Of a stretch of DNA of 39,544 bases, positions 8,995 to 19,059 are shown one piece after another. Position 1 is the stretch's first letter. Each line of letters opens with the position of its first letter. The position numbers were made by a program, and so were the translations under genes. Source of the DNA: Candidatus Nomurabacteria bacterium (GTDB lineage Bacteria; Patescibacteriota; Minisyncoccia; Phycocordibacterales; UBA9973); contig JAQBRM010000030.1 in the NCBI GenBank assembly GCA_028286485.1, forward strand, positions 1 through 39,544, written 5' to 3'. Below the pieces are notes generated by a model, which had not been told where the DNA came from, searched no databases, and saw only the letters and a program-made list of their open reading frames with translations.

Positions 8995-9963
8995 ATGAAA
9001 AATTCCAAAAAAATTTTTGTGACTGGCGCAACGGGATACGTCGGCCGTCATCTTGTGCAAGATCTTATTAAAAAAGGCTATACATTGTATGTATTGACCC
9101 GTAATGACTCATCGATTTTTTCTGATGATCCCGCTATTACCGTCATCACCGGCGATATTACGGGCACTATTGATCTTCCTTCCGATGTATCCACTATTTA
9201 TCATTGTGCGGGGGTTATTTATGATGAAAAAGAAATGGATCGCGTGAATGTGCGGGGTACCAAAAACATTGCGGCATTGGCCTATAAACATGGCTGCAAT
9301 TTGATTCATCTTTCCAGCGCCGGCGTTATCGGCTCCACCGCGGAAACCGTCATTGATGAGCGCACTGCTTGCCATCCCGGCAATGCATATGAAATATCCA
9401 AGTACAAAGCCGAGCAAGTTATTAGCGATGCGGTCAAGCAAGGCCTGCGGGCGCAGATACTTCGTCCCACCAGTATTTTCGGACCACATATCGGCGTGAA
9501 AAAAGACAGCTTTTTTCAGCTGGTAAAAAGCATGCGCAACGGATTATACAAAGCCGTGGGTCACGGCATGTATAATATCGTCCATATTGATGAAGTAATA
9601 AAAGCATTGGAGCTGCTGGATAATCCTCGCCTTCCCTCCGGCAGCATCTATATCGTAAATAACCCAATATCATATGCGAATATGGATGTGTTGGTAAAAA
9701 ACATTCCTCCGGTCATAACGAGAAAAACCGTATCCGTTAGTTATCCTGTGGCGTGGGTCAGTGCCGCCCTGTTGACCGTAGTGTGCCGCATGGCAAACAA
9801 AAAAAATCCCCTGACTTTTTCACGATTGCGGGCATTAACAAGCAGAAAAACATATTCGCAATCCAAGATCGTGGAAACTCTTTCTTTTAAGAATGCATTT
9901 TCCATTGAAACGCATATCAGTAAAACCTGCGAGCAGTATATCGCCGAAGGCCTGCTGTCGTAG
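8995..9963 (+). CDS. NAD-dependent epimerase/dehydratase (SDR family)
   Basis: FVTGATGYVGRHLVQDLIKKGY Rossmann motif, YEISKYKAEQ (YxxxK), LRPTSIFGP. Confidence 0.92.
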   Translation: MKNSKKIFVTGATGYVGRHLVQDLIKKGYTLYVLTRNDSSIFSDDPAITVITGDITGTIDLPSDVSTIYHCAGVIYDEKEMDRVNVRGTKNIAALAYKHGCNLIHLSSAGVIGSTAETVIDERTACHPGNAYEISKYKAEQVISDAVKQGLRAQILRPTSIFGPHIGVKKDSFFQLVKSMRNGLYKAVGHGMYNIVHIDEVIKALELLDNPRLPSGSIYIVNNPISYANMDVLVKNIPPVITRKTVSVSYPVAWVSAALLTVVCRMANKKNPLTFSRLRALTSRKTYSQSKIVETLSFKNAFSIETHISKTCEQYIAEGLLS

Positions 9964-10779
9964 CTATATTTTCTTATGGATCTTTAAGAAAACTCCCTTC
10001 AGTTTTGTCGGCATACGATTGAAAATCGGTGTAAAAAATATTTTTGTCCACCCTATTATTAGGGCGTAGTAATAATGGGGATAAAAATCCTTGTGCTCTT
10101 CTGCGAAGAGCAGGTTCTGCCTGAGACGTAAAATCTTATTCTGCGAATTGTATCCACCGGGACTAAAAAGATATTGGGTGGAATATTCCTGAAGGTTGGT
10201 AAATTTGCCCGTTCTGCCAAGCCGCAGCCATAAGTCGTGGTCTTCCGACATCTTCTCCACGGTATAGCCTCCTATCTTCTTTACGGCCTCTTTCCTATAG
10301 ACCACGCTGGAATGAATGAAGCGGTTTGCCCGCAATATCTTTTTCCTGATTTCCTCATCGGTTTCCGGCATGAGATACCGAGCCAGTTCCCTGCCGGATT
10401 CATCCACCATGATTGCGCCCGTGCCGATCAAGACATAGCCTTTATGATTTTGTAAAAATTCTATCTGCTTTTTCAACTTATCCCTATCAAGCCACTGGTC
10501 ATCCTGGTCGATCTCCGCAATGTATTCGCCGCCGGCCAGCTCCAAGCTGATATTGCGGGTTTTTTGGATTCCCATATTGTGTTCATTTTTGACATAGCGT
10601 ATGCGCGGATCTCGGGCCGCCCATTGCAGGGCGATTTCCTCGCTTGCATCCTTGGACGCATCATTAATGATGATCAATTCAAAATCAGCGAAAGACTGGG
10701 CCAAGGCGCTTTCAATGGCTTTGCTGATCCATTGTGCGCCGTTATATACCGGCAAGACGATGGTTACTAAGGGATCCAT
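9964..10779 (-). CDS. Glycosyltransferase family 2
   Basis: MDPLVTIVLPVYNGAQWISKAIESALAQSFADFELIIINDASKDAS...EIDQDDQWL. Confidence 0.92.
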   Translation of the reverse strand: MDPLVTIVLPVYNGAQWISKAIESALAQSFADFELIIINDASKDASEEIALQWAARDPRIRYVKNEHNMGIQKTRNISLELAGGEYIAEIDQDDQWLDRDKLKKQIEFLQNHKGYVLIGTGAIMVDESGRELARYLMPETDEEIRKKILRANRFIHSSVVYRKEAVKKIGGYTVEKMSEDHDLWLRLGRTGKFTNLQEYSTQYLFSPGGYNSQNKILRLRQNLLFAEEHKDFYPHYYYALIIGWTKIFFTPIFNRMPTKLKGVFLKIHKKI

Positions 10780-12107
10780 TGTTGTAATGATAATGCCAAG
10801 ATTGCCCAAAAACAATAGAGCGACAAGCTGTCATCGAAGGCAATGGCAATGGCTAGCACCAATAATATGCCAAATAGCGCCAGTCCCCTGCGGGTAAATT
10901 GAGATCGTAATTGCCGCACGAGGTTAGTGAACGCGCTTCCCATGATATACAGGAAGCTGAATAATGCTAGCCAACCGCCCCAAAACCATATTTGGATATA
11001 AGTGTTATGCGGGCCGGAACTCAAGGTATCTCCGTTTTTATTGACGAAGTTTGATTGATAATGGGTGTCGGGCCCGATGCCAAAAGGGTGCCGCCATGCC
11101 AACCGTGCATAATATGGCCAGATTTCCAGGCGGGATTCGCCTGCCGACGCAACTGGTACTGAAACAGTGTTCGCGTCATTTACAGAATAACCACCGCTAT
11201 TCCTATTCAAAGAATTTCTCAAGATTGCGCCAAGGGATTCATTTCTAAGCACAGCGGCGGAAGACTGGTTGTTTTCATTGTTCAAAATCCTATCCAACCC
11301 TCTCTGCTTTCTTGAGTAGGGGGTCAAGATGAATCCCAAGGCCAGGATGATGAGGATGATGAGGGCGGTTTGTAAAAGCTTTTTCCATTGAAAATGGTGG
11401 AGTGAATACATCAATCCGATCACCAGCGCCCCGAGCCCCAGACTGAGCAATGCACCGCGGGAAGATATCCAGAACAGAAGGGCTACCAAGCAAACAGCAG
11501 CGAGCATGTAAAGGATTTTATGCCATGCCTTTTGTGAAGGGAATAGTGAGTAAGTTATAAAGAACAGCGCCGGAAGGAGAAGGACTTTCGAAATGATATT
11601 CACGTTATCGGTAAGACCTGTAAAATTCCCGTCCGGCGCCAGCAGGCCGGGAATATGAACAGCAAGTGCAGGCAGCAGGGCAAAGATTCCAAACAGGGCC
11701 GGTACCACCAAGGCGTAGAGATACCTGTCCGCCCAGTACTGATCGTTCTTGGTATAAAACAATATCAATAGAGACGTTACCAATCCGATGCTAAAAGTCC
11801 CGAATTCCAACACCATGTTGAACGTTGATGGAATACCGTATGCGTATACGGCCAAGAGCCAGCCGAACAAAATCGCGATAACCAATATAAAGACTGCTAT
11901 TAAAATTCTTTTCGGTATTGATCTGAAAAAATCAGTGATTTTGCGGAATCGTAGCATGTACACCAACGTTAAGCAGCATAGGATGACAAATGCCATTTCA
12001 TACGGCTTCGGCACGAAAGAATTGTAAAAATGCCCCACTCTGAAAATGAGCAATACCAATGCGACAAAGAAGAGGTTTTTATTAAATTTTTCCAGTGAAA
12101 AATTCAT
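10767..12107 (-). CDS. O-antigen polymerase/ligase (Wzy/WaaL superfamily)
   Basis: 446 aa multi-TM protein; ...ESRLEIWPYYARLAWRHPFGIGPDTHYQSNFV...GPHNTYIQIWFWGGWLALFSFL typical Wzy_C motif. Confidence 0.87.
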   Translation of the reverse strand: MNFSLEKFNKNLFFVALVLLIFRVGHFYNSFVPKPYEMAFVILCCLTLVYMLRFRKITDFFRSIPKRILIAVFILVIAILFGWLLAVYAYGIPSTFNMVLEFGTFSIGLVTSLLILFYTKNDQYWADRYLYALVVPALFGIFALLPALAVHIPGLLAPDGNFTGLTDNVNIISKVLLLPALFFITYSLFPSQKAWHKILYMLAAVCLVALLFWISSRGALLSLGLGALVIGLMYSLHHFQWKKLLQTALIILIILALGFILTPYSRKQRGLDRILNNENNQSSAAVLRNESLGAILRNSLNRNSGGYSVNDANTVSVPVASAGESRLEIWPYYARLAWRHPFGIGPDTHYQSNFVNKNGDTLSSGPHNTYIQIWFWGGWLALFSFLYIMGSAFTNLVRQLRSQFTRRGLALFGILLVLAIAIAFDDSLSLYCFWAILALSLQQWIP

Positions 12108-13000
12108 TATAGCTTATAGAATTTTTTTCGATTGCCGTCGATAATGGCTTTTACTACATAGAGCGGTATGCGCAATGAGCGGTTTCGGTAGGTATGCTTG
12201 GTGCATACATACAAGACATATAGGGTGAAGTACCAGTAGAACAGGTTCGGCTTGAAAAGCTCGTATTTTTTCAAATAATCCTTGACCAGGAACTGGTTCC
12301 TCAATGAGTAATAAAATGCCGTTGGTTTCATTACGGTGCCAAAAGGAATGAGCTTGTTGATAATGGCATCCTTTATGAAAATAACATTGGTATACAACGA
12401 GGCGGAAAAGCCATACATCGTATCATCTCCCCCGATAAAGAACCGCTTATCCGGAAATCCTATTTTTTCAACGATATCCCTGTGGATGAACATCCCCTCA
12501 AAGCAGCCGACGTTTACAAAAGTAAAGTCCTTGCCGTTCTTGAAAGACAGGTTCGGTATGAATGTCACCCGGCCCAAGGCTGTATCGAAAAGCGATTCCC
12601 AGAGGAACTCTTCTCCATTTACATCAAGCTTGCTCGGATGCATGCATTTTGAAATGTGCGAATATTCCAGCATCTTTTCCAAACAATTTGACCGCGGGGA
12701 AACATCATCATCCAAGAACCATATCCAATCCATCCCCTCTTCATAAGCTGCTTTGACGCCCTCATGAAAACCTCCGGCACTGCCGCTATTTTCCGGCAAT
12801 ATCGTATAACTTATTAATGGGTTGTTTTTATACAATTCTTCTACAATTTCTTTGGTGCCGTCAGTGGAAGCATTGTCGATTAAAAAAATGTGGTCTACGG
12901 GACGAGTCTGTTTAAGGATGCCATCCAGACATTTGGGCAACAAATCCTTTCTATTAAACGTGACAACTATTGCCGCAATTTTTTCCGCCTTATTATCCAT
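12107..13000 (-). CDS. Glycosyltransferase family 2, galactofuranosyl-/rhamnosyltransferase-like
   Basis: IAAIVVTFNRKDLLPKCLDGILKQTRPVDHIFLIDNASTDGT...GMDWIWFLDDDVSP (GlfT-like DDDV region); adjacent to glf. Confidence 0.85.
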   Translation of the reverse strand: MDNKAEKIAAIVVTFNRKDLLPKCLDGILKQTRPVDHIFLIDNASTDGTKEIVEELYKNNPLISYTILPENSGSAGGFHEGVKAAYEEGMDWIWFLDDDVSPRSNCLEKMLEYSHISKCMHPSKLDVNGEEFLWESLFDTALGRVTFIPNLSFKNGKDFTFVNVGCFEGMFIHRDIVEKIGFPDKRFFIGGDDTMYGFSASLYTNVIFIKDAIINKLIPFGTVMKPTAFYYSLRNQFLVKDYLKKYELFKPNLFYWYFTLYVLYVCTKHTYRNRSLRIPLYVVKAIIDGNRKKFYKL

Positions 13001-13031
13001 GATGAAATATACTGTATGCTATCATAAAACC

Positions 13032-14177
13032 TTATTTGACACCATTTTCAATGCGATCAAACAAGTCGAGAGCATTTTTGAAGGCCTGATCCATGTTGAA
13101 GTACTTATAGTTTGCTAATCGCCCCACGAAGAAGATATTTTGTTTTTCCAACTCTGTCGCGGCTTGCTGATATTTCTCATATATTATCCTATTACGTTCC
13201 GAAGGAATGGGATAGTACGGCTCCCCTTCAGAAGTTGAGTATTCCCGAGAAATAGTGGTTTTAGGATGAGTCTGTCCGGTCGATCGTTTGTACTCCACGA
13301 TACGCGTATAAGGAACTTCCAAGGAAGGGTAATTTTCTTGCGCATACTGTTGGTACCATTCTTGATCAAGCGTTTCAAATTCAAACCGCAAGGAACGGTA
13401 TTCCAAGCTCCCGTATTTCTCACTGAAATACTGATCGATTTTTCCGGTGAAAAAAAGTTTTTTGATGGAAGATAATTGATTCTTGCACTGATCCCAATCG
13501 GCAGAAAGCATGATGGTAATCAATGGGTTGTCTACCAGCGCCTCACAGAGTTTGGTATACCCATGGAGCGGCACTCCCTGATATGTATCGGTAAAATATC
13601 GATCGTCATCATTAGTGCGGAAAGGAATCCGGTTCGTTACTTCTGCGCCCAAGTCCCGTGGGTCCATACCCCACTGTTTCGTGGTATAGCCCTTAAAAAT
13701 CAATTCATACAATTCTTTCCCCATGCGAGCTAAAACCGCCTCTTCGGCATTTTGAGGTTCTGCAATTGGTATTTTGTGGGTATTAATCCACTCTTCCACC
13801 TCTTTTTCATTTTTTAAGTTCAGATCGAAAGCAGTATTAATAGTAATTCTATTTACCGGTATGGGAAAAGTCTTTCCTATATTGTGACCGACCACCCGGT
13901 GTTCATAGGGATGCCATTGTGAAAAACGGTTGACATATTGCCAGACTTTTTCGTCATTGGTATGAAAATAGTGCGGACCGTATTTTGATACCAGGATTCC
14001 CGCTTCATTGATGAAGTCATGGCAGTTCCCGCCGATATGGTGGCGTTTTTCTATTATCAGTAGCCTTTTACCGATGGATGCATAGCGTTCGGCCAACGTT
14101 AAGCCTGATATTCCCGCCCCTACAATCACAACATCATATTGGTCTTCAAGGGCAATTGTTTGTATATAATTCGCCAT
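13032..14177 (-). CDS. glf: UDP-galactopyranose mutase
   Basis: YDVVIVGAGISGLTLAERYASIGKRLLIIEKRHHIGGNCHDF...YGPHYFHTNDEKVWQYVNRF...KQWGMDPRDL. Confidence 0.97.
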   Translation of the reverse strand: MANYIQTIALEDQYDVVIVGAGISGLTLAERYASIGKRLLIIEKRHHIGGNCHDFINEAGILVSKYGPHYFHTNDEKVWQYVNRFSQWHPYEHRVVGHNIGKTFPIPVNRITINTAFDLNLKNEKEVEEWINTHKIPIAEPQNAEEAVLARMGKELYELIFKGYTTKQWGMDPRDLGAEVTNRIPFRTNDDDRYFTDTYQGVPLHGYTKLCEALVDNPLITIMLSADWDQCKNQLSSIKKLFFTGKIDQYFSEKYGSLEYRSLRFEFETLDQEWYQQYAQENYPSLEVPYTRIVEYKRSTGQTHPKTTISREYSTSEGEPYYPIPSERNRIIYEKYQQAATELEKQNIFFVGRLANYKYFNMDQAFKNALDLFDRIENGVK

Positions 14178-14180
14178 ATT

Positions 14181-15071
14181 TTATAGTCTCATCCAAGTTT
14201 CGGGAATAAGATCGGTGGTATCAATCCTACCACTAAACCACTGTTTCGGAGCAATGACAATTTTATTTGAGGTAGTGGAAAGCCAGGCCGCCCACCATGA
14301 AAAAGTGCTATTGGGAATAATGAAGTGCTTGCAGACAGTCATCAACATGAGATTTTCCTCACCTTTCTGACCGGCATATTCGGGACCGACATAGGTGGTG
14401 GGGAAAGAAAACTGCATATTGTCTTTACACCATGCGATATCATCCGAGAATACATACACCTTTTCTATAGTTTCGTGCAGGGCAATGTATTGCAGCGCCA
14501 CGTCATAGTAGCCCTTCCCTATTGTCCCATGAAAGGACTTGTGGGCAATATCGGAGCGACGGACATGTACACAGACAGAATTGCAGTTTTTTATCTCTAT
14601 CCGAAGTTTTTCGGAAGCTTCCGACAATGGTTTTATCAAAGTGAAATCTTCCAGAAGTGTTGATCGGATAGAATCAAAATATTTATAACTTTGCCAAAAT
14701 CCCGCCAAATAAACATCCGGCCCAAGTGATAGTATACGAGAATCAAACGTAAAGGACTTCTCCCAGCCGCGCAATATTCGCACTTTGCGAAGTAGTGCAT
14801 CGATGACCAGCATTATTTTGCCGGAGAGAATCGGTCGCTGCCACCATTTCATATCATCGGCTGTCGCAATGGTGGCAGCGACCTTGAACACATCCAGATC
14901 ATAATTTCTAAAAACAAAATGCGGGCGTAGCAGTGAAGGAAACGACTCTCGGTGCAATAAAAAGGTCGTATCCAGCTTCAGCGGCACGTTGTATTGCAAT
15001 GACAGCTTCCGCCCCAACGCATATTGAAACATTTGATTGCCCATGCCGCCCGATAGTCGTGAAATAATCAT
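14181..15071 (-). CDS. Alpha-1,2-fucosyltransferase-like GT11
   Basis: GGMGNQMFQYALGRKLSLQYNVPLKLDTTFL...VCVHVRRSDI...YVFSDDIAWCKDNM...FIIPNSTFSWWAAWLS. Confidence 0.94.
   Translation of the reverse strand: MIISRLSGGMGNQMFQYALGRKLSLQYNVPLKLDTTFLLHRESFPSLLRPHFVFRNYDLDVFKVAATIATADDMKWWQRPILSGKIMLVIDALLRKVRILRGWEKSFTFDSRILSLGPDVYLAGFWQSYKYFDSIRSTLLEDFTLIKPLSEASEKLRIEIKNCNSVCVHVRRSDIAHKSFHGTIGKGYYDVALQYIALHETIEKVYVFSDDIAWCKDNMQFSFPTTYVGPEYAGQKGEENLMLMTVCKHFIIPNSTFSWWAAWLSTTSNKIVIAPKQWFSGRIDTTDLIPETWMRL
14833..14883. repeat. 16-bp perfect inverted repeat inside the GT11 gene
   Basis: GGTCGCTGCCACCATT (14833-14848) / AATGGTGGCAGCGACC (14868-14883), 19-nt spacer. Confidence 0.9.
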
Positions 15072-15072
15072 A

Positions 15073-17070
15073 TTACTTCAGTACACTTTTAAATTCCGCC
15101 GCCGCATGATAATCCGGATTTAAGGCCGTGGCTTTATCCAGCAATGCTTTCGCACCAGCCACATTCTTTTCATAGACCAATGTTTGCGCGTAGGTGAAGT
15201 ACAATTCCGGATCAGTAGCAGAAAGCACTACTGCTTGTTTGTAGTATGCATCGGCTTGAGCAAGATATTGAGCATCATTCGTCAGATAGAATTGCAGGTT
15301 ATCCAGCTGCATCAATGAGAGGATCAAGTGGTAGTCGTATCGATTGGTCTGCGCCAATGGGCTGACGGCGGTAAGCAATGATTGGATTTCCGTTGATGCC
15401 ACCTTTTGATAGAGCGGATTGCTTTTCAATATGGTTTTCTGGGCATCGTATGAATAAAACAACGGGGCGGTGAAGAATTCCGGATCGGTATCAATGGCGT
15501 ATGAGCCGGTCGAATGAAAGAGATGTTGGTATTGCTCCGCCCGTTTATCACTGGTCATGTTGGCCACTTGTTGAAATTCCGCCATCTTCTGAGCCGGCCA
15601 ATACACGGCGTAGAGTAATGCCGGAATTGCCAGCACGGTCACTGCTACCGCCCCCACATATCCTATCGGTGCAATAGGAGCAGCCAGCTGGCGACGCTCG
15701 TCGGTGGTATCGAGCAGGCCGGCCACTATCGCGATGACAGAGAAGAACAGGGCATAGCTGACAATGGAGTCATAGATCATTTGCTGCTGCAATATGAATG
15801 CCACGAGCATGCCGATGAATAATACATATGTCTTGCCATCAATCTTATTTCTGCGATAGAGCAGCCAGATGCCGCGGAACAGGCTTAGGAGTACCGCGAG
15901 GTACAGCACAAAGCCGATCACTCCCCCATCTACCAGCACTTCGAGCGTGTTGTTGTGCGGATGCAGTGCATATACTTCATTGCCCCGTCCCGCGCTATAC
16001 ACGATAGGATTGAAATAGCGCTGATACACGGCATGGGAATTTTCAGGGCCCCAGCCCAAAAGAGGTTTCTCTTTAATCCCTTGCAGGGAGGTCTGCCAGT
16101 CTACAATACGATTGCCCGACTCTTTCACAAAGAACGTGTGGGCGGCCGAGATAGGAATAATGATCTGCTGTATACCAATGACTGCTACGATGACCATGGC
16201 AATAATCCCCCCCATCCCTATCAATCGTGCCATCTTCTGATTCGTGCCGATCCACAACCATGTAAAAAGAGTGACAAATAATCCCACGATCAGTGCTCCT
16301 GTTGCCACCCGCGCTTGGCCGATCAAGAAAAATGATGAAGCCTTCAATTGGGCAAACGGCATGCCGGTCCACAAATGCGGATTGAAATAAATCGGTGAAA
16401 AGACGATGACCGCAATACTTACGGCATAGAATACTTTTTTCCATATACGTGATTCATGGCTTGCTAAATAAAGCGCCAAGAAAATACTGAAGATAAAGTA
16501 TGCCCCTGCCAGGAGCAGGTTGCCCATCATGGCTCCGCCGGATGATCCCACCAACATGGGAGACTGGGTAGTGAATACGCCATTCGGACCGGTGAAGAAT
16601 GTTGCTGCTGCCAGGATAACGGATGCAAAAAGCGTGGCCTGCGCAATACGCTTGAAGAAAACCTGCTGCTGCACGCGAATGAATGAGGTAAGAATGCAGG
16701 CCAACAAGAAAACGTGGTACAGCAGCAGCAACCCAGTCCCTGACTCTACCGTAGAGAAAAACGAGGTGGCAGGATCAACCCCCACGATAGCACTTACCGT
16801 TAGCGATACGAGGAATAATTTCAATGGCAGCAGCCACAGTATATTCTGCCGAGTGAGGCGATATCGCCTATCCTTCACCAAAAGCCACACCCACAGCACG
16901 GCCAGTACTTCTACCGCTCCCATCAGGAAGTATTGCTTGGAGGTGACGTAGGCGGCCGGCCAGCTGGAGAAGTACAGCAGCGGCAAGACCACAAATACCA
17001 GCACGATGCCCGCTCCCAGCCATTTCTCCAATGCCGACCTCTTGGTGGTCAATTTTCCTTTCTGGGCCAT
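15073..17070 (-). CDS. O-antigen ligase family protein with C-terminal TPR-like region
   Basis: 665 aa, many TM helices, GIKEKPLLGWGPENSHAVYQRYFN...LHPHNNTLEVLVDGGVIGFVLYL; C-terminal YYKQAVVLSATDPELYFTYAQTLVYEKNVAGAKALLDKATALNPDYHAA is TPR-like. Confidence 0.9.
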   Translation of the reverse strand: MAQKGKLTTKRSALEKWLGAGIVLVFVVLPLLYFSSWPAAYVTSKQYFLMGAVEVLAVLWVWLLVKDRRYRLTRQNILWLLPLKLFLVSLTVSAIVGVDPATSFFSTVESGTGLLLLYHVFLLACILTSFIRVQQQVFFKRIAQATLFASVILAAATFFTGPNGVFTTQSPMLVGSSGGAMMGNLLLAGAYFIFSIFLALYLASHESRIWKKVFYAVSIAVIVFSPIYFNPHLWTGMPFAQLKASSFFLIGQARVATGALIVGLFVTLFTWLWIGTNQKMARLIGMGGIIAMVIVAVIGIQQIIIPISAAHTFFVKESGNRIVDWQTSLQGIKEKPLLGWGPENSHAVYQRYFNPIVYSAGRGNEVYALHPHNNTLEVLVDGGVIGFVLYLAVLLSLFRGIWLLYRRNKIDGKTYVLFIGMLVAFILQQQMIYDSIVSYALFFSVIAIVAGLLDTTDERRQLAAPIAPIGYVGAVAVTVLAIPALLYAVYWPAQKMAEFQQVANMTSDKRAEQYQHLFHSTGSYAIDTDPEFFTAPLFYSYDAQKTILKSNPLYQKVASTEIQSLLTAVSPLAQTNRYDYHLILSLMQLDNLQFYLTNDAQYLAQADAYYKQAVVLSATDPELYFTYAQTLVYEKNVAGAKALLDKATALNPDYHAAAEFKSVLK

Positions 17071-17204
17071 GATAGGAGCATTATACCTATAATTAGAGGA
17101 ACAAAAAACTGATTACGATAGATGAGTGGAGTGAAGAAAATAAGAAAGCTTGATTCACCTTATTTTATAATGGTTTTACAGATTAATTATCTTATTTTCA
17201 ATAC

Positions 17205-18647
17205 CTATGAAAATAGACTGGCGGGTAGACCTTGTCCAGGTTTGTAATAATACATATCTTTTTTAGATCTTCCGTCAGCTTTTTTAAGCAAACCACTCTC
17301 AACCCATTGCTTTAATAAACGTGACATTCGGACTGAGTCTGGTACCCCGGTAATTTTTCTAGCTTGTTCATTTGTAATTCTATAATTTTCTTCTAAAAAA
17401 TTACTTACCGTATCCCAATACTCAATTTTCTGTAAATTATACAAAATCACCATTACCGAATTAGGTAAATAGGTTGGGGGTAAATATATAGGATCATAAA
17501 GATTTTTCTGTCGCATTGCTTTAAACATACGATCCACTCCTTCTCCTATATCAAGATTTGGTGCCGCATCAAACCTATTTAAAGTTCTTTGAATTATAGG
17601 ATTACGCGCAAATCTTTCAGATCGAATATTACTTGGAGTAACATGTCCTGGATAAGTACCGGGACTCTCAATTTCTATATGATCATCAAAAAATCTTACT
17701 TGTATATCATTTTGTATAGAATAATTTCTATGAACAACAGCATTTGTCACGGCTTCTTGAAAAGCTGATTCTGGAATCAATAGAGAAGGTTTGAATGTTG
17801 ATCCGCTTAATTTTGGAGGAGAATTTTTAACAACATCTTTAAAGTAATCTATTGCTTCATTAATTTGATATAGAAGTGGCCCTTCAATTGTAAAAGGTTT
17901 ATGGACCAAATTTGGAGTGCCTGTATAAGTTGCCCTACTTCCAAAAAATCTTGATATTTTTATACCAAATTTTCCGCTCAACAAAACAGAAGGATTTTTG
18001 CCAAAAAGCAACCCCCCTCCTTTGGTCAATAAAAACTTATTTCCTTTCTTTGAAGCTAATCCATTATCTTTCAAAAACTGCCAATCGCTAGTTGGCTTAC
18101 CGCCTGTATCTTTTTTAAATTGTCTTAAAAGATCCTTATCTATATCATTAAAAGTATCTATATTGATGATTTCTGCCTCGAGTTGAATTGATCCTTTTTC
18201 ATATTTAATTCTAGTAATTTCTTTTGCTCCAATTTTTTGATTCTGATTGCCTTTTCTGACAAATGTGTCTCCATTTTTCAGTGAATGGACATCGTCACTT
18301 TTTTCTATTTTCAATAAGATTAATTTATCTTCTTTACCTTCTGAATTTATTATGACTATTTCTTTTTGTGAATAAACAATCAAAGGAGGGTCGATTTCTT
18401 TTGCTAAAAGGGCTAAGAAGCTGGAAACATTATCAAGATTTTCACTTATACCGATTAAACGTTTTTCATCTTTAGCTTTCTTAGGATCTTCTAAACCCAG
18501 TACAATGGTTCCCCCATTAGTATTTGCAAAAGCAACTACTGTTTCTAGTAATTTCGCCGGTTTAATATTCGCCCTTTTACATTCAAAGATTTGCCACTCT
18601 TCAGTGCTAAGTATTATAGAAACTAATTCATCATTATCCTTGCTCAT
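17205..18647 (-). CDS. AlbA_2 (Schlafen-like) DNA-binding domain ATPase, COG2865-like transcriptional regulator
   Basis: EEWQIFECKRANIKPAKLLETVVAFANTNGGTIVLGLEDP (AlbA_2); SAFQEAVTNAVVHRNYS...DHIEIESPGTYPGHV...GEGVDRMF (HATPase_c_4); C-terminal winged helix. Confidence 0.88.
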   Translation of the reverse strand: MSKDNDELVSIILSTEEWQIFECKRANIKPAKLLETVVAFANTNGGTIVLGLEDPKKAKDEKRLIGISENLDNVSSFLALLAKEIDPPLIVYSQKEIVIINSEGKEDKLILLKIEKSDDVHSLKNGDTFVRKGNQNQKIGAKEITRIKYEKGSIQLEAEIINIDTFNDIDKDLLRQFKKDTGGKPTSDWQFLKDNGLASKKGNKFLLTKGGGLLFGKNPSVLLSGKFGIKISRFFGSRATYTGTPNLVHKPFTIEGPLLYQINEAIDYFKDVVKNSPPKLSGSTFKPSLLIPESAFQEAVTNAVVHRNYSIQNDIQVRFFDDHIEIESPGTYPGHVTPSNIRSERFARNPIIQRTLNRFDAAPNLDIGEGVDRMFKAMRQKNLYDPIYLPPTYLPNSVMVILYNLQKIEYWDTVSNFLEENYRITNEQARKITGVPDSVRMSRLLKQWVESGLLKKADGRSKKDMYYYKPGQGLPASLFS

Positions 18648-18688
18648 ATTCTTATATTAACACTTAAAAATCGATACTATGCATGCGA

Positions 18689-18988
18689 TTAAAATGATGT
18701 TACCCGAGAGTGGAACGTCTGAGTGTAACCTTCAGTGCCTGATACGCACTGTTGGATTAAAAAACTGCCTAATTGAAAAGATTTTTGAGCCTCCGTGTAT
18801 GCTTCCATTTCAGAATCATACACGCCCTTTACGGCTTCATCTTTAATAACAAGAAATTTACCTTGATATTGTTGTACCAATTCAGCTTGATGCGCCTTAA
18901 AAAAGGCCAGTTCTTTTTCGAGCATAGGGTCAAACATACGTGAAGGCATTGTAGCAGGATGTGTATTAATTTGAAAGATGGTATTCAT
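18689..18988 (-). CDS. DUF5678-like small protein
   Basis: ELAFFKAHQAELVQQYQGKFLVIKDEAVKGVYDSEMEAYTEAQKSFQLGSFLIQQC...TFHSRV resembles the DUF5678 pattern; start at ATG 18988 (provided ORF uses an upstream TTG). Confidence 0.55.
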   Translation of the reverse strand: MNTIFQINTHPATMPSRMFDPMLEKELAFFKAHQAELVQQYQGKFLVIKDEAVKGVYDSEMEAYTEAQKSFQLGSFLIQQCVSGTEGYTQTFHSRVTSF

Positions 18989-19059
18989 AGAACCCATTAT
19001 ACACAACTACCTTCAATTTAATCCCAACTTTTTCTAAAGAAAATCTAAAGATTTCGTTA

